Assembly: GCA_963573315.1 (NCBI GenBank)
Contig: OY752150.1
Span: forward strand, 806,001-870,000
DNA length: 64,000 bases
Direction of reading: 5' to 3'
Source: Entomortierella parvispora
Taxonomy: Eukaryota; Mortierellomycota; Mortierellomycetes; Mortierellales; Mortierellaceae
Positions 47,953 through 58,894 of the stretch are shown here, piece by piece (the stretch's first letter is position 1; each line of letters opens with the position of its first letter). A program made the position numbers and the translations under genes. The notes under the pieces were generated by a model, which saw nothing but the letters and a program-made list of their open reading frames with translations, was not told where the DNA came from and searched no databases.

Positions 47953-48730
47953 ATTCTCGTGGATCAATGCAATTGTCTCTACCATTCAGGTATCTGACAA
48001 CAATCAACCAATAAATCGCGTTTGGGCCATAGCTCACAGCACGTCGTCAATACTAATATTTGTCCATTTGTAAGAGATGAAATGATTGAGGTGTATCGTG
48101 AATAAGCAGAAATGGCCATGAGGCAAGACCAGGACGTCACGAAACGGACCGCAGGAGACATGCTGGACAACGATGACAAACCCATATTATTCGAACGGTG
48201 CAGGATACGAGAGCAAACACCGAAAGAAATCGCGGTGCTGTTCTTGCTTCGGTCGCACATGCTGGGATTTGATTAATATTTACTCAGCACCAAACCCTCT
48301 TTTCTTTTGACACGCTTGAACTGACTGTAGGAATCCATTTTTATCCTCCCTTGCCCCATGCGCGATCTGATCTCTCAGGTTAGACGCTCGGAAATGTTGG
48401 ACTATCTCTAGTAGACAAAAGACTCTCATCGACTCCAGGGTCATCTCCGGTGCCAAGGAATTTTTTTGTCGAAAATTGGTGACAAGATCGAGGATGATTT
48501 AGTTACTCACCTATTATTCCCTGACATCAGGTTCTGGCCATTTGTAGGTGAAGAGCTCATTCCTGTGGGCTGTCGGCAGCCTCATATAAAAGAACTGACG
48601 CTTTTACTCTCCTCTTCTCTTCTCGTAGACAACAGTACGCTTTCTTCTTCATTTTGACCCTTTCCACTCTCCACTCTTCTTTGGAACAACCTGATCGCAA
48701 GACAATTTCCCATTACCATTCCTCACAACC
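47953..48730. promoter_or_regulatory. Promoter region of the delta-9 desaturase gene
   Basis: 778 bp without a gene. It holds the 3' end of the isomerase gene, a TATA box at 48585-48590, and a CT-rich leader just before the ATG. Confidence 0.5.
48585..48590 (+). promoter_or_regulatory. TATA box of the delta-9 desaturase gene
   Basis: TATAAA lies 146 bases before the ATG, in a CTCATATAAAAG context. Confidence 0.6.
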
Positions 48731-50251
48731 ATGGCAACACCTCTACCTCCAGCATTCGTCGTTCCCCCGACACAAACTGAATCCAGACGACTTCCCCTAG
48801 CACATGACAAGGACATGCTTCCTCCGTTGATCAAAGAAAAGATCACTTTCAAAAACTGGCATACGTTCTTGGACTGGAAACATGTCCTCGGTCTTGGACT
48901 CACTCCTTTGATCGCCTTGAAAGGAATCATGACCGTGGAGCTCCAAACAAAGACCTTGATCTGGGCTATCATATACTACTTTGCAACAGGCTTTGGTATC
49001 ACCGCAGGTAAGAGATCTAGAGGCGACTTTTTTTCCCTACCACTTCTTCTTTGTCAATAGAATTCTAACTCCTTGAACGATTTTGTTTGATAGGATATCA
49101 CCGTCTTTGGGCCCATCGTTCTTATAACGCTGGCAAAGCTATGAGTCTCTCCTTCGCTCTCCTCGGTGCAGGTGCCGTCGAGGGATCCATCCAGTGGTGG
49201 TCAAGGGGCCATCGAGCCCATCATCGTTGGACTGACACTGAAAAAGACCCCTACTCGGCTCATCGTGGCCTTGTCTTCTCCCACATTGGTTGGATGTTGG
49301 TCAAACGTCCAGGATGGAAAATCGGCTATGCGGACGTGGACGATTTGCAAAAGAACAAATTGGTTCAGTGGCAACACCGAAACTACGAAACCTTGGCCCT
49401 GTTGATGGGAATCTTCTTTCCTACTTTGATCGCCGGTCTGGGTTGGGGCGATTGGCGAGGAGGATTCTACTTTGTGGCCATAACAAGATTGGTACTGCTG
49501 CACCACGCAACATTCTGTGTCAACTCTTTGGCCCATTATTTGGGTGAGGGCCCCTATGATGATCGTCACTCCCCAAGAGATCATCTTTTCACGGCTCTTT
49601 TGACTTTTGGCGAAGGGTAAGTAGATGATCGATAGACCACAGTTGCCTCCTCATATTTCCTCGTGAGGAACATTATAGATCTGATAGTAGACCCGTTATC
49701 CTCTTCTTTTTAGCATGCACAATTTTCACCACCAATTTCCTCAAGACTACCGAAACGCGATCCGATTCTATCAATACGATCCAACGAAATGGTTCATTGC
49801 CATCTGCGCCTTCTTTGGACTGGCCAGTCATCTCAAGACCTTTCCCGAAAATGAGATTCAAAAGGGACGACTTCAAACCACAGAGAAGAATGTCATGGCC
49901 AAGAAGACCAAACTCCGGTGGGGTACACCTATCTCCGAGTTGCCTGTCATGTCCTTTGAAGATTTCAAGGCGGCCTGTCGTTCATCCCCCACCAACGAAA
50001 CTCCAAAGAAGTGGATCTTGCTGGAGGGTGTAGTATACGACGTGGCCGAGTTCATGACTGAACATCCTGGAGGTGAAAAGTACCTCCGCATGGGTATTGG
50101 CAAGGATATGACTTCAGCCTTCAATGGAGGGATGTACGATCATTCGAATGCGGCTCGAAACTTGCTGAGTCTGATGCGTGTGGGTGTTGTTCACTATGGC
50201 GGCGAGGTGGAAGCCCAAAAGAAGTCGCCTTCTGAACGGATCTATGCCTAA
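48731..50251 (+). CDS. OLE1: Delta-9 acyl-CoA desaturase with C-terminal cytochrome b5
   Basis: Exons 48731-49007, 49094-49616 and 49714-50251 sum to 445 residues, the length I recall for Mortierella Ole1p. It introduces the delta-9 double bond into saturated acyl-CoA in the ER membrane, taking electrons from its own cytochrome b5 domain. The three iron-binding histidine boxes are HRLWAH (95-100), HRAHH (132-136) and HNFHH (269-273). Membrane pairs lie at about 50-95 and 185-225. The b5 domain begins near residue 330, with the haem motif EHPGGEKY and second His in YDHSNAARN. One oddity: the residue just before the third box is Met (GMHNFHH), where Tyr is usual. Mortierella species carry several paralogues, so chain-length preference is open. 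Confidence 0.97.
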
Positions 50252-50798
50252 GTGGTGGGAATGACTTTTTTGAATAAAACAAGGTGCCCTTGCAAGAGCC
50301 TCGCAGACAAGTCTACACGTACTTTCATACAGTAGAAGATAGCAGCCAGCAGAAAGAAGCAGGCCCTGCGGCACTGCAGAAAACGAAGAAAGAAAGAAAG
50401 AGACTGGATTGGTGGCACACACACAAGCCAACGTGGTGTGCAGCACACCAAACAGGCACAGAGGCTCTCGAATCGGCGAGGTTTGAGGGAGGGTCGAGTG
50501 TCTGATCAGAGAGTGGAGCGCTGTGATTGGTCAGGAAGCAAAAGGGCAGCGTGGAAGGGGAGAAAGAGACGAGACTCAATTGTACGCACACACAACACAG
50601 AGAGAGAGGGCGACGCAAAAAAGTTGTTCTCTCGCCTTCCTTTCATCTATCTGTCTGTCTGTCTGAGAGCAAAGAGGGTTTTTTTCTTTTTTCTTTTCCT
50701 TCCTTCCTTCCTTCTCTCTCTTTCTCTCTCTCATCACCTCCACCCCTCCTCTCCCCCTCCACCTTCACCCTCCACCCCCACCCCCAACACTCTTCAAG
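50252..50798. other. Intergenic region OLE1 / PHO88
   Basis: 547 bp. AATAAA at 50273-50278 is the likely desaturase poly(A) signal. The right half is the PHO88 promoter and leader, with CTTC/CTTT runs around 50690-50735. No gene seen. Confidence 0.5.
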
Positions 50799-52239
50799 AT
50801 GAACGCACAAGTAAGGCACCCAAGACTGAGACTTTTTTTTTCTTTTCTTTTTCCCTTTCTTTCTCTCTTTCTCTCACAGTCGGAAAGCGATCAGTACAAC
50901 AGGACAACAGCAGGATGTAGACTCCGTCTCTAGCAAGGAATCAACAGCCAAAGGAATTGAGAGAGCGTGGCCTCTCTCCTGCCCGCTCATCAACGGACGC
51001 CCATCCGACAACCCGTGTTTTTCAATCTCAACCGTGCAGACGGTTGGATCGCTTATTGTCTCCTGGTCACGAATAACAGATGATGGCCAATGGACAAGAA
51101 TGAACACGAAAGTGGGAGGTCATGATGACAACACTTCAGAGTGAGAGTGACCCCCCTGTTCTTTCTTGTTCGCCTTTAAAGCGGCTTCCAAGTCCAGAGT
51201 TCGATCAACCAGTTGATATCAAAGGAAGGCCCCCCTCCTCCTCCAGCGGAACGAAGAGATTTTGCTTTGTTGCTGTTTCTCACGGTCCCACAATTGCTAT
51301 CGATTGCACCATAAACCAGCTGGGTCCGACAGGGTCGACACTTTGGTGATGTGGGGGATCTCCGTGCCGTGAAACAGTCTTTTTTGGTTAGGATTGGCAA
51401 CGAAGAGGAGGGCTGACAACAGACCAGGAAATAACAGGATGACAGGAAGCAGGATCTTTTTTTTTCATTTAGAGTCCATGATCGAATATCTTCATCATCC
51501 CCGAACGACCGACTGATTCCCTTTTTTTTGCTTTTTCTAGATCATGAACATGGCATTAGTCATGGGCAGTATGCAGGTTACAAACGTAGGTGCTTGGCAG
51601 CCGACTATCTCTACCCCTTCGCTGGCTTTTTTTCTTTACAAGATATTGTTTGTTTAACATCTGTCTTTTTTTTTTTACCTCTTTCTCCTCTCTCAGCGTC
51701 TCGATCTTGAGGATACCAAGACCAAGCAGATGATCTTGGGTGCCTATGTCACCGCCCAGGCCATCGTTCTCGGAATCTCATTCTTGATCCAGAGAAAGAT
51801 CCAATCCAAGAAGGATACCACCGTCCTCAAGTACCTCGATCAGCCCAAGCCCATGTCTGGAGAGCAGCCTAAGCTTGTTACCACCACCAACATGGCTTAT
51901 GATTTGGAACAGAACGCTCAGGCCCAGAAGCAGGCCTTGATCTCCTTGGCCCTCATGCTCTTTTTGAACTTCCAGTTCGGTGTCATCCGTCCTTTGGTCG
52001 TTCAGTCCATCCTCCCCGTCAAGAACGCTCTCCAGTCCAAGTTTGCTCAGGTTCACTTGTTTGGCAAGCCTGCTGAGGGTGACCTCAGACGTCCCTGGAA
52101 GGCTGACAACCCCTTCGCTGCCTTGACCGGTGCTGCTGAGGAGCCTCAGTCCGAGGCTGCTGAGAAGGCCGCCATCAAGAAGGCTGAGAAGGCTGAGGGC
52201 AAGTCTGGCTCAAAGTCCGAGTCCAAGAAGGATCTGTAA
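50799..52239 (+). CDS. PHO88: Pho88/Snd3-type ER membrane protein
   Basis: Exons 50799-50810, 51541-51585 and 51697-52239 give 199 residues. The first exon codes only for MNAQ and is followed by a 730-nt intron, the longest in the window. Pho88/Snd3 is an ER membrane protein of the SND targeting route, first linked to phosphate uptake. The match to yeast Pho88 runs over MNAQIMNMALVMGSMQV, KYLDQPKPMSGEQPKLVTTT, YDL, QSILPVKNALQS and HLFGKPAEGDLRRPWKA. Two membrane helices lie at residues 29-48 and about 92-112. The C-terminus is a Lys/Ala/Glu-rich tail. Codon bias is high. The 3' UTR begins with (AAC)9. Confidence 0.95.
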
Positions 52240-52240
52240 A

Positions 52241-52267
52241 AACAACAACAACAACAACAACAACAAC
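52241..52267. repeat. (AAC)9 microsatellite in the PHO88 3' UTR
   Basis: Nine uninterrupted AAC units start two bases after the stop codon. Pumilio-type binding is not implied by this sequence. Confidence 0.9.
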
Positions 52268-52428
52268 CCCTACCACAACCACCATAATATCATTTTGAAA
52301 TACACTTGAAAGAATCAACCATCTACACCCTTCAAGAAATTTATTTGACAAAAACTATGTATACTATGCGATTGATGCTGTTAAAGAGAAACTCTTACAA
52401 AACAAAACAAAACGAAACCCCCCTCCTT

Positions 52429-55400
52429 TCAAAGTATGGAGCAAGGCGAGTCTTCACCACCTGCTTGACCCAAGAGTCCCATCCGGGCGCGGTGTAACAG
52501 CCTTGCGGCTCGACTTCGGCGACTTTGCAATTGCTGTTGCTGTTGTTGCAAATGCTGATGTTGTAGCTGCAGGTGATGCAGACTGGACTGGGATTCGTTC
52601 ACAACATTGACACTGCTACTGCTGCCACCTCCATACCCACCACTGCTTCCAGAATGATGACTACTGTTGCCGTCCTCGTCCAATTCTTCGTCTTCGTCGT
52701 CATAATACTCCAGCAGACCGGCATGGCCATGGCCATCCAAACCGGAGGCATCTCCACTGTTGCCAAACCCAATCAAAGATGACGAAAACCCAGCTGCGGC
52801 GTGAGAAAGTGGCGAGACCGCTGTAGCGGCAACAGCCGTGGCGGTCGAAGGGTGACTCCACGAATAGCAACTCTTGATAGCCAGGGTCGAGCACCTGGCT
52901 TGAGCGCTTTCGACGCCTTCGAGGGTCACGTTGCGGCAATCAAAGACTTGGAGTGTTGGCCTGATCAGTCTGCGCCGCCTCATTTTCATCGCAGCCAGGC
53001 TATGAGCAGCTGTCACTGAAGCTGGGATGTTAATTCGACTCCGACTTGAGTATGCAGGCATCGTCGCAGATCTGGACAAGAACGTCGATTGTAAATTAGA
53101 GGAAGTCGTGGGCCAGTATGGCAAGGAAGCTGAGGAAGAAGACGCGCCAATGGAACCGGCAGGAAGAGTCAACGAATTGGATCGACATGGCCCCATGATT
53201 CGCATGCCAGGGCGTGTCTTCTTGAGGACAATCTCTCCAGACATAAAGGTGGAGGCTAGTACGCTCCTCGGTTGCAATGGCGATGATGAATACGATGAAA
53301 TCGATGGTGGACCCGCCAGACTGGCCACGGACGCGTGAATCGCCATCATGGGTCTCTGATGTCTGAACCGGTCCGGAATATTCACTGGTGCAGACGAGAT
53401 AAAGGAGGATGAAGAGGAGGAGGCTGCGGCGGTAGTGAGGGCAGACAAACTAGAGCATGAAGCCTGTTGATAGTGAAGCAATTCGTCCGCATACGTAGTC
53501 GGCTCTGCCTGTTCGTACGTCTGAGAGGAGTAGACCTTTCGCGCCTTTTGTCGAATTCTTTCTCTTCTCTCTTCGCGCTTTCTCTCTCGTTCGCGGAGAC
53601 GCTCTATAGCGGCGGTCTTACGCTCCTCAATCACATTTGCAAATTCGAGTAGGATCCTGTCCGTGATCAATGAACAGTTGTCCAGCTCCATGTGAACTAG
53701 TCGACCACAGCACAGTTTAGCCGCTTCCGGATTACTGAACAACATGGCTTGATTCATGGTCGAAAGGGTGGTCGGGTTTGGAGCCGGTCGTATCATTCTG
53801 AGAATACCTTGATCTGACACATTCTCGCAATACGAAAGGCAAATCCGCTCCAACTTTTGAAGATTCAGGCCAAAGGCTCGGAGGGAGACATCCGTCAAGA
53901 GGGTGACGTCTTCAAGATCCAGGAGCCGAAGATGTCTGCAATGTTGAGCCACGACCAAAAGACCCTCATCTCCAAAGTTTTCGCATCCAGAGAGCTCCAG
54001 TCGACGGAGGTTCCGGCCGCAATGATGGCCAATCGCTCGAAGAGATTCCGTAGTCAACAAGTGACAATTAGACAATCCAAGATAAACCAATTTTGTCTGA
54101 AGTCCTTCTGAGCTGTTGGATGGTGACATGTTGGACAAAGTAGCGGTGGTGGAAGGAGCTAGGGTCGCTTGGACTCCGTCGTTCTCGGGATCGTCGTCGT
54201 TCTCGATCTCATCGTCTTCCTTCTCGTCTTCATCGTTTTCCCTGTCGTCTACGTCGCTGTCATCAGTCTCCTCGTCATCAGTCTCTTCGTCGTCGTCTTC
54301 ATCATCGTTGCAGGAACTCTGGCTAATCAGCAAATGACCGAGGCTGGAGACCCTAACCGAGGAAGCCATTCTTCTTTTCATCCGCCACCGCTTGTGCTTT
54401 TTACTGGATGCGACAGATAGACCTGACAAAAGTCCAATCAATCCTCGATCGGTCAAGGAGCCACAACCATTCAGGCAAATCTCTCGAAGCTTTGGCAGGT
54501 TCATCCCCATGACAGGCATCCATCGATCCTCCAGTCCTGCACAGCCCGAGATGTTCAGCTTGCGCAGCTCTTGACAGCTCCTTGTCAATTTGGAGAGACC
54601 GGCGCCCGAGATTTGCTTACACCATGCCAGATTCAAGACTTGAAGCGACCGACAGTAGACAGCCATGGCTTGGAGGGTGTAGTTGTTGACAGATTGAAGT
54701 CCTGCCAGATCAAGGTGGACAAGCGATGACATGTTCATACAAACATCGGCGATCGATTTGGAAGACACGGAGCGACAGCCAGTCAGGTTCAGATACTCAA
54801 CGTTAGGGCAATGTTCAGAAATTGCTCGAAGTGAGTTGGCAGAGAGTTGTACGCAACCACTATCAAGTGTTTAGGGATCATGTCAGTGATGGCAGACACT
54901 AATACCTAATCAAACATGAAAAGTCCCAAGCCTAACGAAACTCACCGAAAGTTGGCGTAGCGCAAGAATCCTGATGCTGCCGTTCCAAGAGTTCGAAGCT
55001 GATCGTCTTGAATGGTCTTGTAATAGCGGGTGGTATCAATCACTTTCCACAGGGATCCATCCATTGCCACGCCGCGCCATGCGCGACTGACCTAATATGG
55101 TTATTAGAAAATGAATGTAAAATGTGTTAGCGGGATCCGATCAAACTCGACCAAAATGTAAGGAATTACTTACCCTTGAGACACGGACAAGCTGAAAGGT
55201 GGACAAGTATCGAAAGACATGGATCCGGACCTCGCGCGGCAGAGCATCGAACGAAAGCTTTGGCATTAACAGTCTATTGGTGATGCTGCTGTTGCTTTGA
55301 TGATGGGCTCGAATTCCACCCTTGCCTTTTCTACGGCCGTTGAGATCCGAAAAAGACGTGGTAACTTGATAAGCCAGCCGAAGAGGGGACTTTGGGGGTC

Positions 55401-57111
55401 GCTGTGGGGATGTCCAAGCAATCGAGGACGACGATGAATGATACCTCGAAGGAGGTGTAGAAGAAGGCGGGGAATAGGCCGAGGAAGCCACCATGTTGTT
55501 GAAAGGGTCGGTTGAGTCGAGAAGGATCTGCGTTGCGGAGAATGATGATGCAGTTCCTGCTGTAGGACAGTGTTGTTGAAGGGCAAGATGGTGAAAGAAC
55601 TGGTGGTCTTGCATGGCCTCAAAGCCGGGAGGAAGACTCAGACTTGGCTTGGTCACCGCAACAACAGGTGACACAGAGGAGGAGGGAGAGGAGAAGGAGA
55701 AGGACAAAGAAGGAGGAGGAGGGGGAGCAGACGAGCCCAAGATCAGCGACGACAGAGTTGAGAGAGATGAAGAAGGGGGAGAAGGGGCAAGAGGGGGTGC
55801 TGGTGCTTCCCTTGCTTCCCGCAGTTCAGACGACGACAACGACGCCACGATGGCATGCTTGTTATGGCTATTCTTGCTGCTGGCACTGCTGACAGGGGAC
55901 AGATCAGGGCCCGACTCTTGCACGGGGCTTGTATCGTTGTAGCTACTACGCCCGTGATCAGCTGCTATTACAGCAGAGCTCGCAAGTGCAGTAGCACAGT
56001 CCAAAGTATTCAGACAGGAACAACTGCAATAGGGCGATGAGGAAGAGGGAGAAGTTGGGGATGACACCGCAGCCTTCGCCCTGTCTAGTGACGCGACCGT
56101 CATTGAGATGGCACGACACCTCCGTCGAGCAACAGCAGAAAAGTCCAAAGGGTCTTCAAGAACGATCGGGGAATAGCTACTATTGTATCGAACGCCAATC
56201 TCGCCGAGAGCGCTCTCTTGCAGGGATAGAGGGCGAGTGACAATAGGGAGAGGGATTGGACTGATAGGGGCCTCGAGGGCTGTCATTGCCCGCTGTTTCT
56301 CGTGTCTGTGTCCTTGGTGCTCGTGTTCTTCGTGTTCATGTTCCGCTGGCAGGTGAATCGATCGTCTCGGAGGAAAAGGGTTGTCGTGATTATTAAGACG
56401 GCAAAGAGACTGCTCATGGATATCATCCGACTTTGGCAAGCATCGAAGGTTTTGAACATGACCATGGACAGGACAAGAATGGACATGACCCGCTCCACGA
56501 TAGCATTCAATTGGCGACTTTGCCCTTCCTTTTCCTTTGTGTTGAGCAGCTGGACTCTGATCTTGGCCTTGCTCCTGCTCGTGCTCTTGATCTGCATGGA
56601 ACTCTCCACGGCGCTGTTGACAGAAGTCAGAGTCAAATTTGTGGTCACTCTCCTCTCGACAAAGCTGCTGGCGTGTGTGGGAATTGGCAGTGCAAGGACC
56701 CTGGCCAACACCATCTCCACACTGGCTTGCTTCAGCCCTCTCAGTCCTACGGTCAGCTCCTGATCTGAATGCTGAATATGACTCGCCTCCTGACTCGGGC
56801 AGATGTCGCTCCATCCTTGGCTGTTCTCTCGATATCCTATTGTCTGACTGAGGTCTCTGTGAAGACAATGATCGATAGCAGACCAACTCATGGACATCTT
56901 TCGCCTCAGTCCAGCTATCGTCCTCGTCCCGATCGATGGAAGATACGGCAGAAATGAATGAGCACGGTGAGGAGGTCGTTGAGGAAAAATAATGGGTCAT
57001 CCTCGGACTCTGACCAGATGGTGTGGCGAGAGCCTGCTCAACAAAGACGTTCCTTGGAGTCGCTTCAGTCCAGAGACTGCCACTTCTGGGCGAAGCTTGT
57101 TGTCCTTCCAT
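52429..57111 (-). CDS. Large F-box/LRR protein ending in a CaaX box
   Basis: Three exons, 57111-55174, 55091-54946 and 54859-52429, join in frame to 1504 residues. What look like two separate genes are one. Residues 1 to about 600 are disordered (His/Gln/Ser/Pro-rich). The F-box is at about residues 622-665 and spans the first splice site (LPREVRIHVFRYLSTFQLVRVSR, then VSRAWRGVAMDGSLWKVID). Leucine-rich repeats of the cysteine-containing type follow, for example NVEYLNLTGCRSVSSKSI, LQVLNLAWCKQISGAGL and LRRLELSGCENFGDEGL. An acidic Asp/Glu block of about 45 residues interrupts them. The protein ends with a Gln/His stretch, a basic patch (RRSRAARLLHRAR) and CSIL. It is probably an SCF ubiquitin-ligase receptor of the Grr1/Amn1/FBXL class, tethered to membranes by a prenyl group. 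Confidence 0.88.
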
Positions 57112-58894
57112 GTTTGATTCCTAACGTTGTCCCCCAGAATTCTGAATGAGCAATAGCGACTATAACCATTGGAGTGTTGCACAAGATCGAGAAAAACCGA
57201 AAACCACTTCTTACCCTTTTTTTTGTCCCTTCTCTGTCTTGATTCTACTACAATCAATTAGTCACTGTGGATCGACGGATGGATCAGAAAGGAGGGAGCA
57301 GCGGAGAGAAAGGGAAGAGAGGAAGAGTAAAGAATGATACAGAGGAAGCGTTCAGATGACGACGGCGGAAATTATTGTTGGCGCGTGCTGCACAGGGACG
57401 AAAGGAATGAAAAGGGGCGGAGAAAAGACCACAAGACGCCAAATCGAGTTGAAAGAGTGAACAAAGCGATGGCAATGAACAAGAGAGCAAGACTATGGAC
57501 GAATGCAATGACGCTGAGGGCGCAATGAATGAGTGAATGAATGAAAGAGATTCAAGTCGAATTAGCTCTTTATTATTCTCACTCCCTGGTCTGTGCCTTC
57601 TCTTCTCCTCCTCTCTCCCTTAATCTCTCTTCTCCTCCCCTTGTCTTCTCTTTCCTCCTCACTTTCTTGGGACCTCCAGTCAAAATGAAGCACCCCAGTC
57701 AGTGGGGATTTACAATGGCGCGAAAATGATTGAAGACTTGCAGTCCGTGGTACGATGCAGTCGCATGCACGATTAAATGCTTGAAGCACAAAGGGGACAG
57801 CGCGGGAGGCGCGACTGTGTAAGGGTGGGTGTGCAAGAGAAGGAGGGCCACAAAGGGGCCGTATGGGACGGGATGACCCACGAGCTACCCTGAATCAAAG
57901 GAAAACAGGGGGGCGGGACAGAGACGATGCAGCAGCACAGAAGATGTGCCATTTTTCAAATTTCTTTTCTCTCTTTTTTTCTTTGTTCTGTGGCCAGGCT
58001 TCGCTGTTGACACGATCCACCTGTGCAGTTCACTGCCATGCTCAGTCCAAGAATTGCCGCGTCCCTTAGAGCCAAATTGCTGGCGACAGGAAAAAGGAAA
58101 CCTTATAGTCAGACGAGCGTATCAGGGAACAAAAGGGGGCATGGCTTGGAGGAATTGTCCTCCCTGAAAAACAGAGAAAACAAGACGCGTCGCTTGGAGA
58201 TCGAGATCGACCACAAGTGTCGACATGGTGCAGCGTAATTGGATCATCACGCCCTTTCATTGTTTCATGTGGAATCTACCACACCGTCTCACTCTATGGA
58301 TTCCACCTGGGTTCGGCCCACTCTCAAATAGCGCTTGCCAAGAATTCCTCGGGGCCGACTATCCCTGCCAAGAAAACCCTCCATGAGCTTCTTTGCCATG
58401 CATCCGTTCGACGCCACCATCGGGACACTTCCACCTCCCTATCTATGAAATAAAAGCTTGGCGCCTCCTCGCAAGGAGGTCTTTTCACTCCCCTCCCCTC
58501 GGAATACAACGTTTTGCATTTCAAAGGCTACCAGACAAACGAGCTTTTGCTTCTACAGGGACCTCCGTGCCAAGAAAAACACGCGAGGATCCTCTATGTG
58601 AGCATCTAGCACCAAAAGGACTTTCTTGGCGATGGAAACCATTGACGGAAATAGACACGCGTGCCTGTGCGTGTTGCGGACTGGGTTCGGAGTTGATGCC
58701 CGATCAGCAGCTAACTCCTGTATTTGCCAATGACCATTGACTGTTGATCGAAAGCTACCGAGCCGGTAGCCTCGTATAAATAAGACTGTTGGAAAGCCAC
58801 AACCCCAGTTCGACAACCAGCATCATCAACTCATCTTTCATCCTCCACAGTCTCTTATAACAACAAAGATCTTTCAAACAACAAAGTCCAAACC
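57112..58894. other. 1.8 kb divergent intergenic region
   Basis: No supportable gene. AG-rich leader of the F-box/LRR gene lies on the left. The right end is the promoter of the repeat-protein gene. Short open frames in the middle (57.9-58.7 kb) have no ATG-to-stop structure with a recognisable domain. Confidence 0.5.
58775..58780 (+). promoter_or_regulatory. TATA box of the secreted repeat-protein gene
   Basis: TATAAA (in GTATAAATAAG) lies 120 bases before the ATG, with an A/C-rich leader between. Confidence 0.6.

Noticed and set aside
51122-51128. Box-C-like ATGATGA in the long PHO88 intron, considered as a C/D snoRNA
   Set aside because: No CTGA box D within a plausible distance and no terminal stem.
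52429-57111. Two separate genes (an LRR protein and an F-box protein)
   Set aside because: The reading frame continues across two small introns through a 146-nt exon that completes the F-box and first LRRs, so this is one gene.
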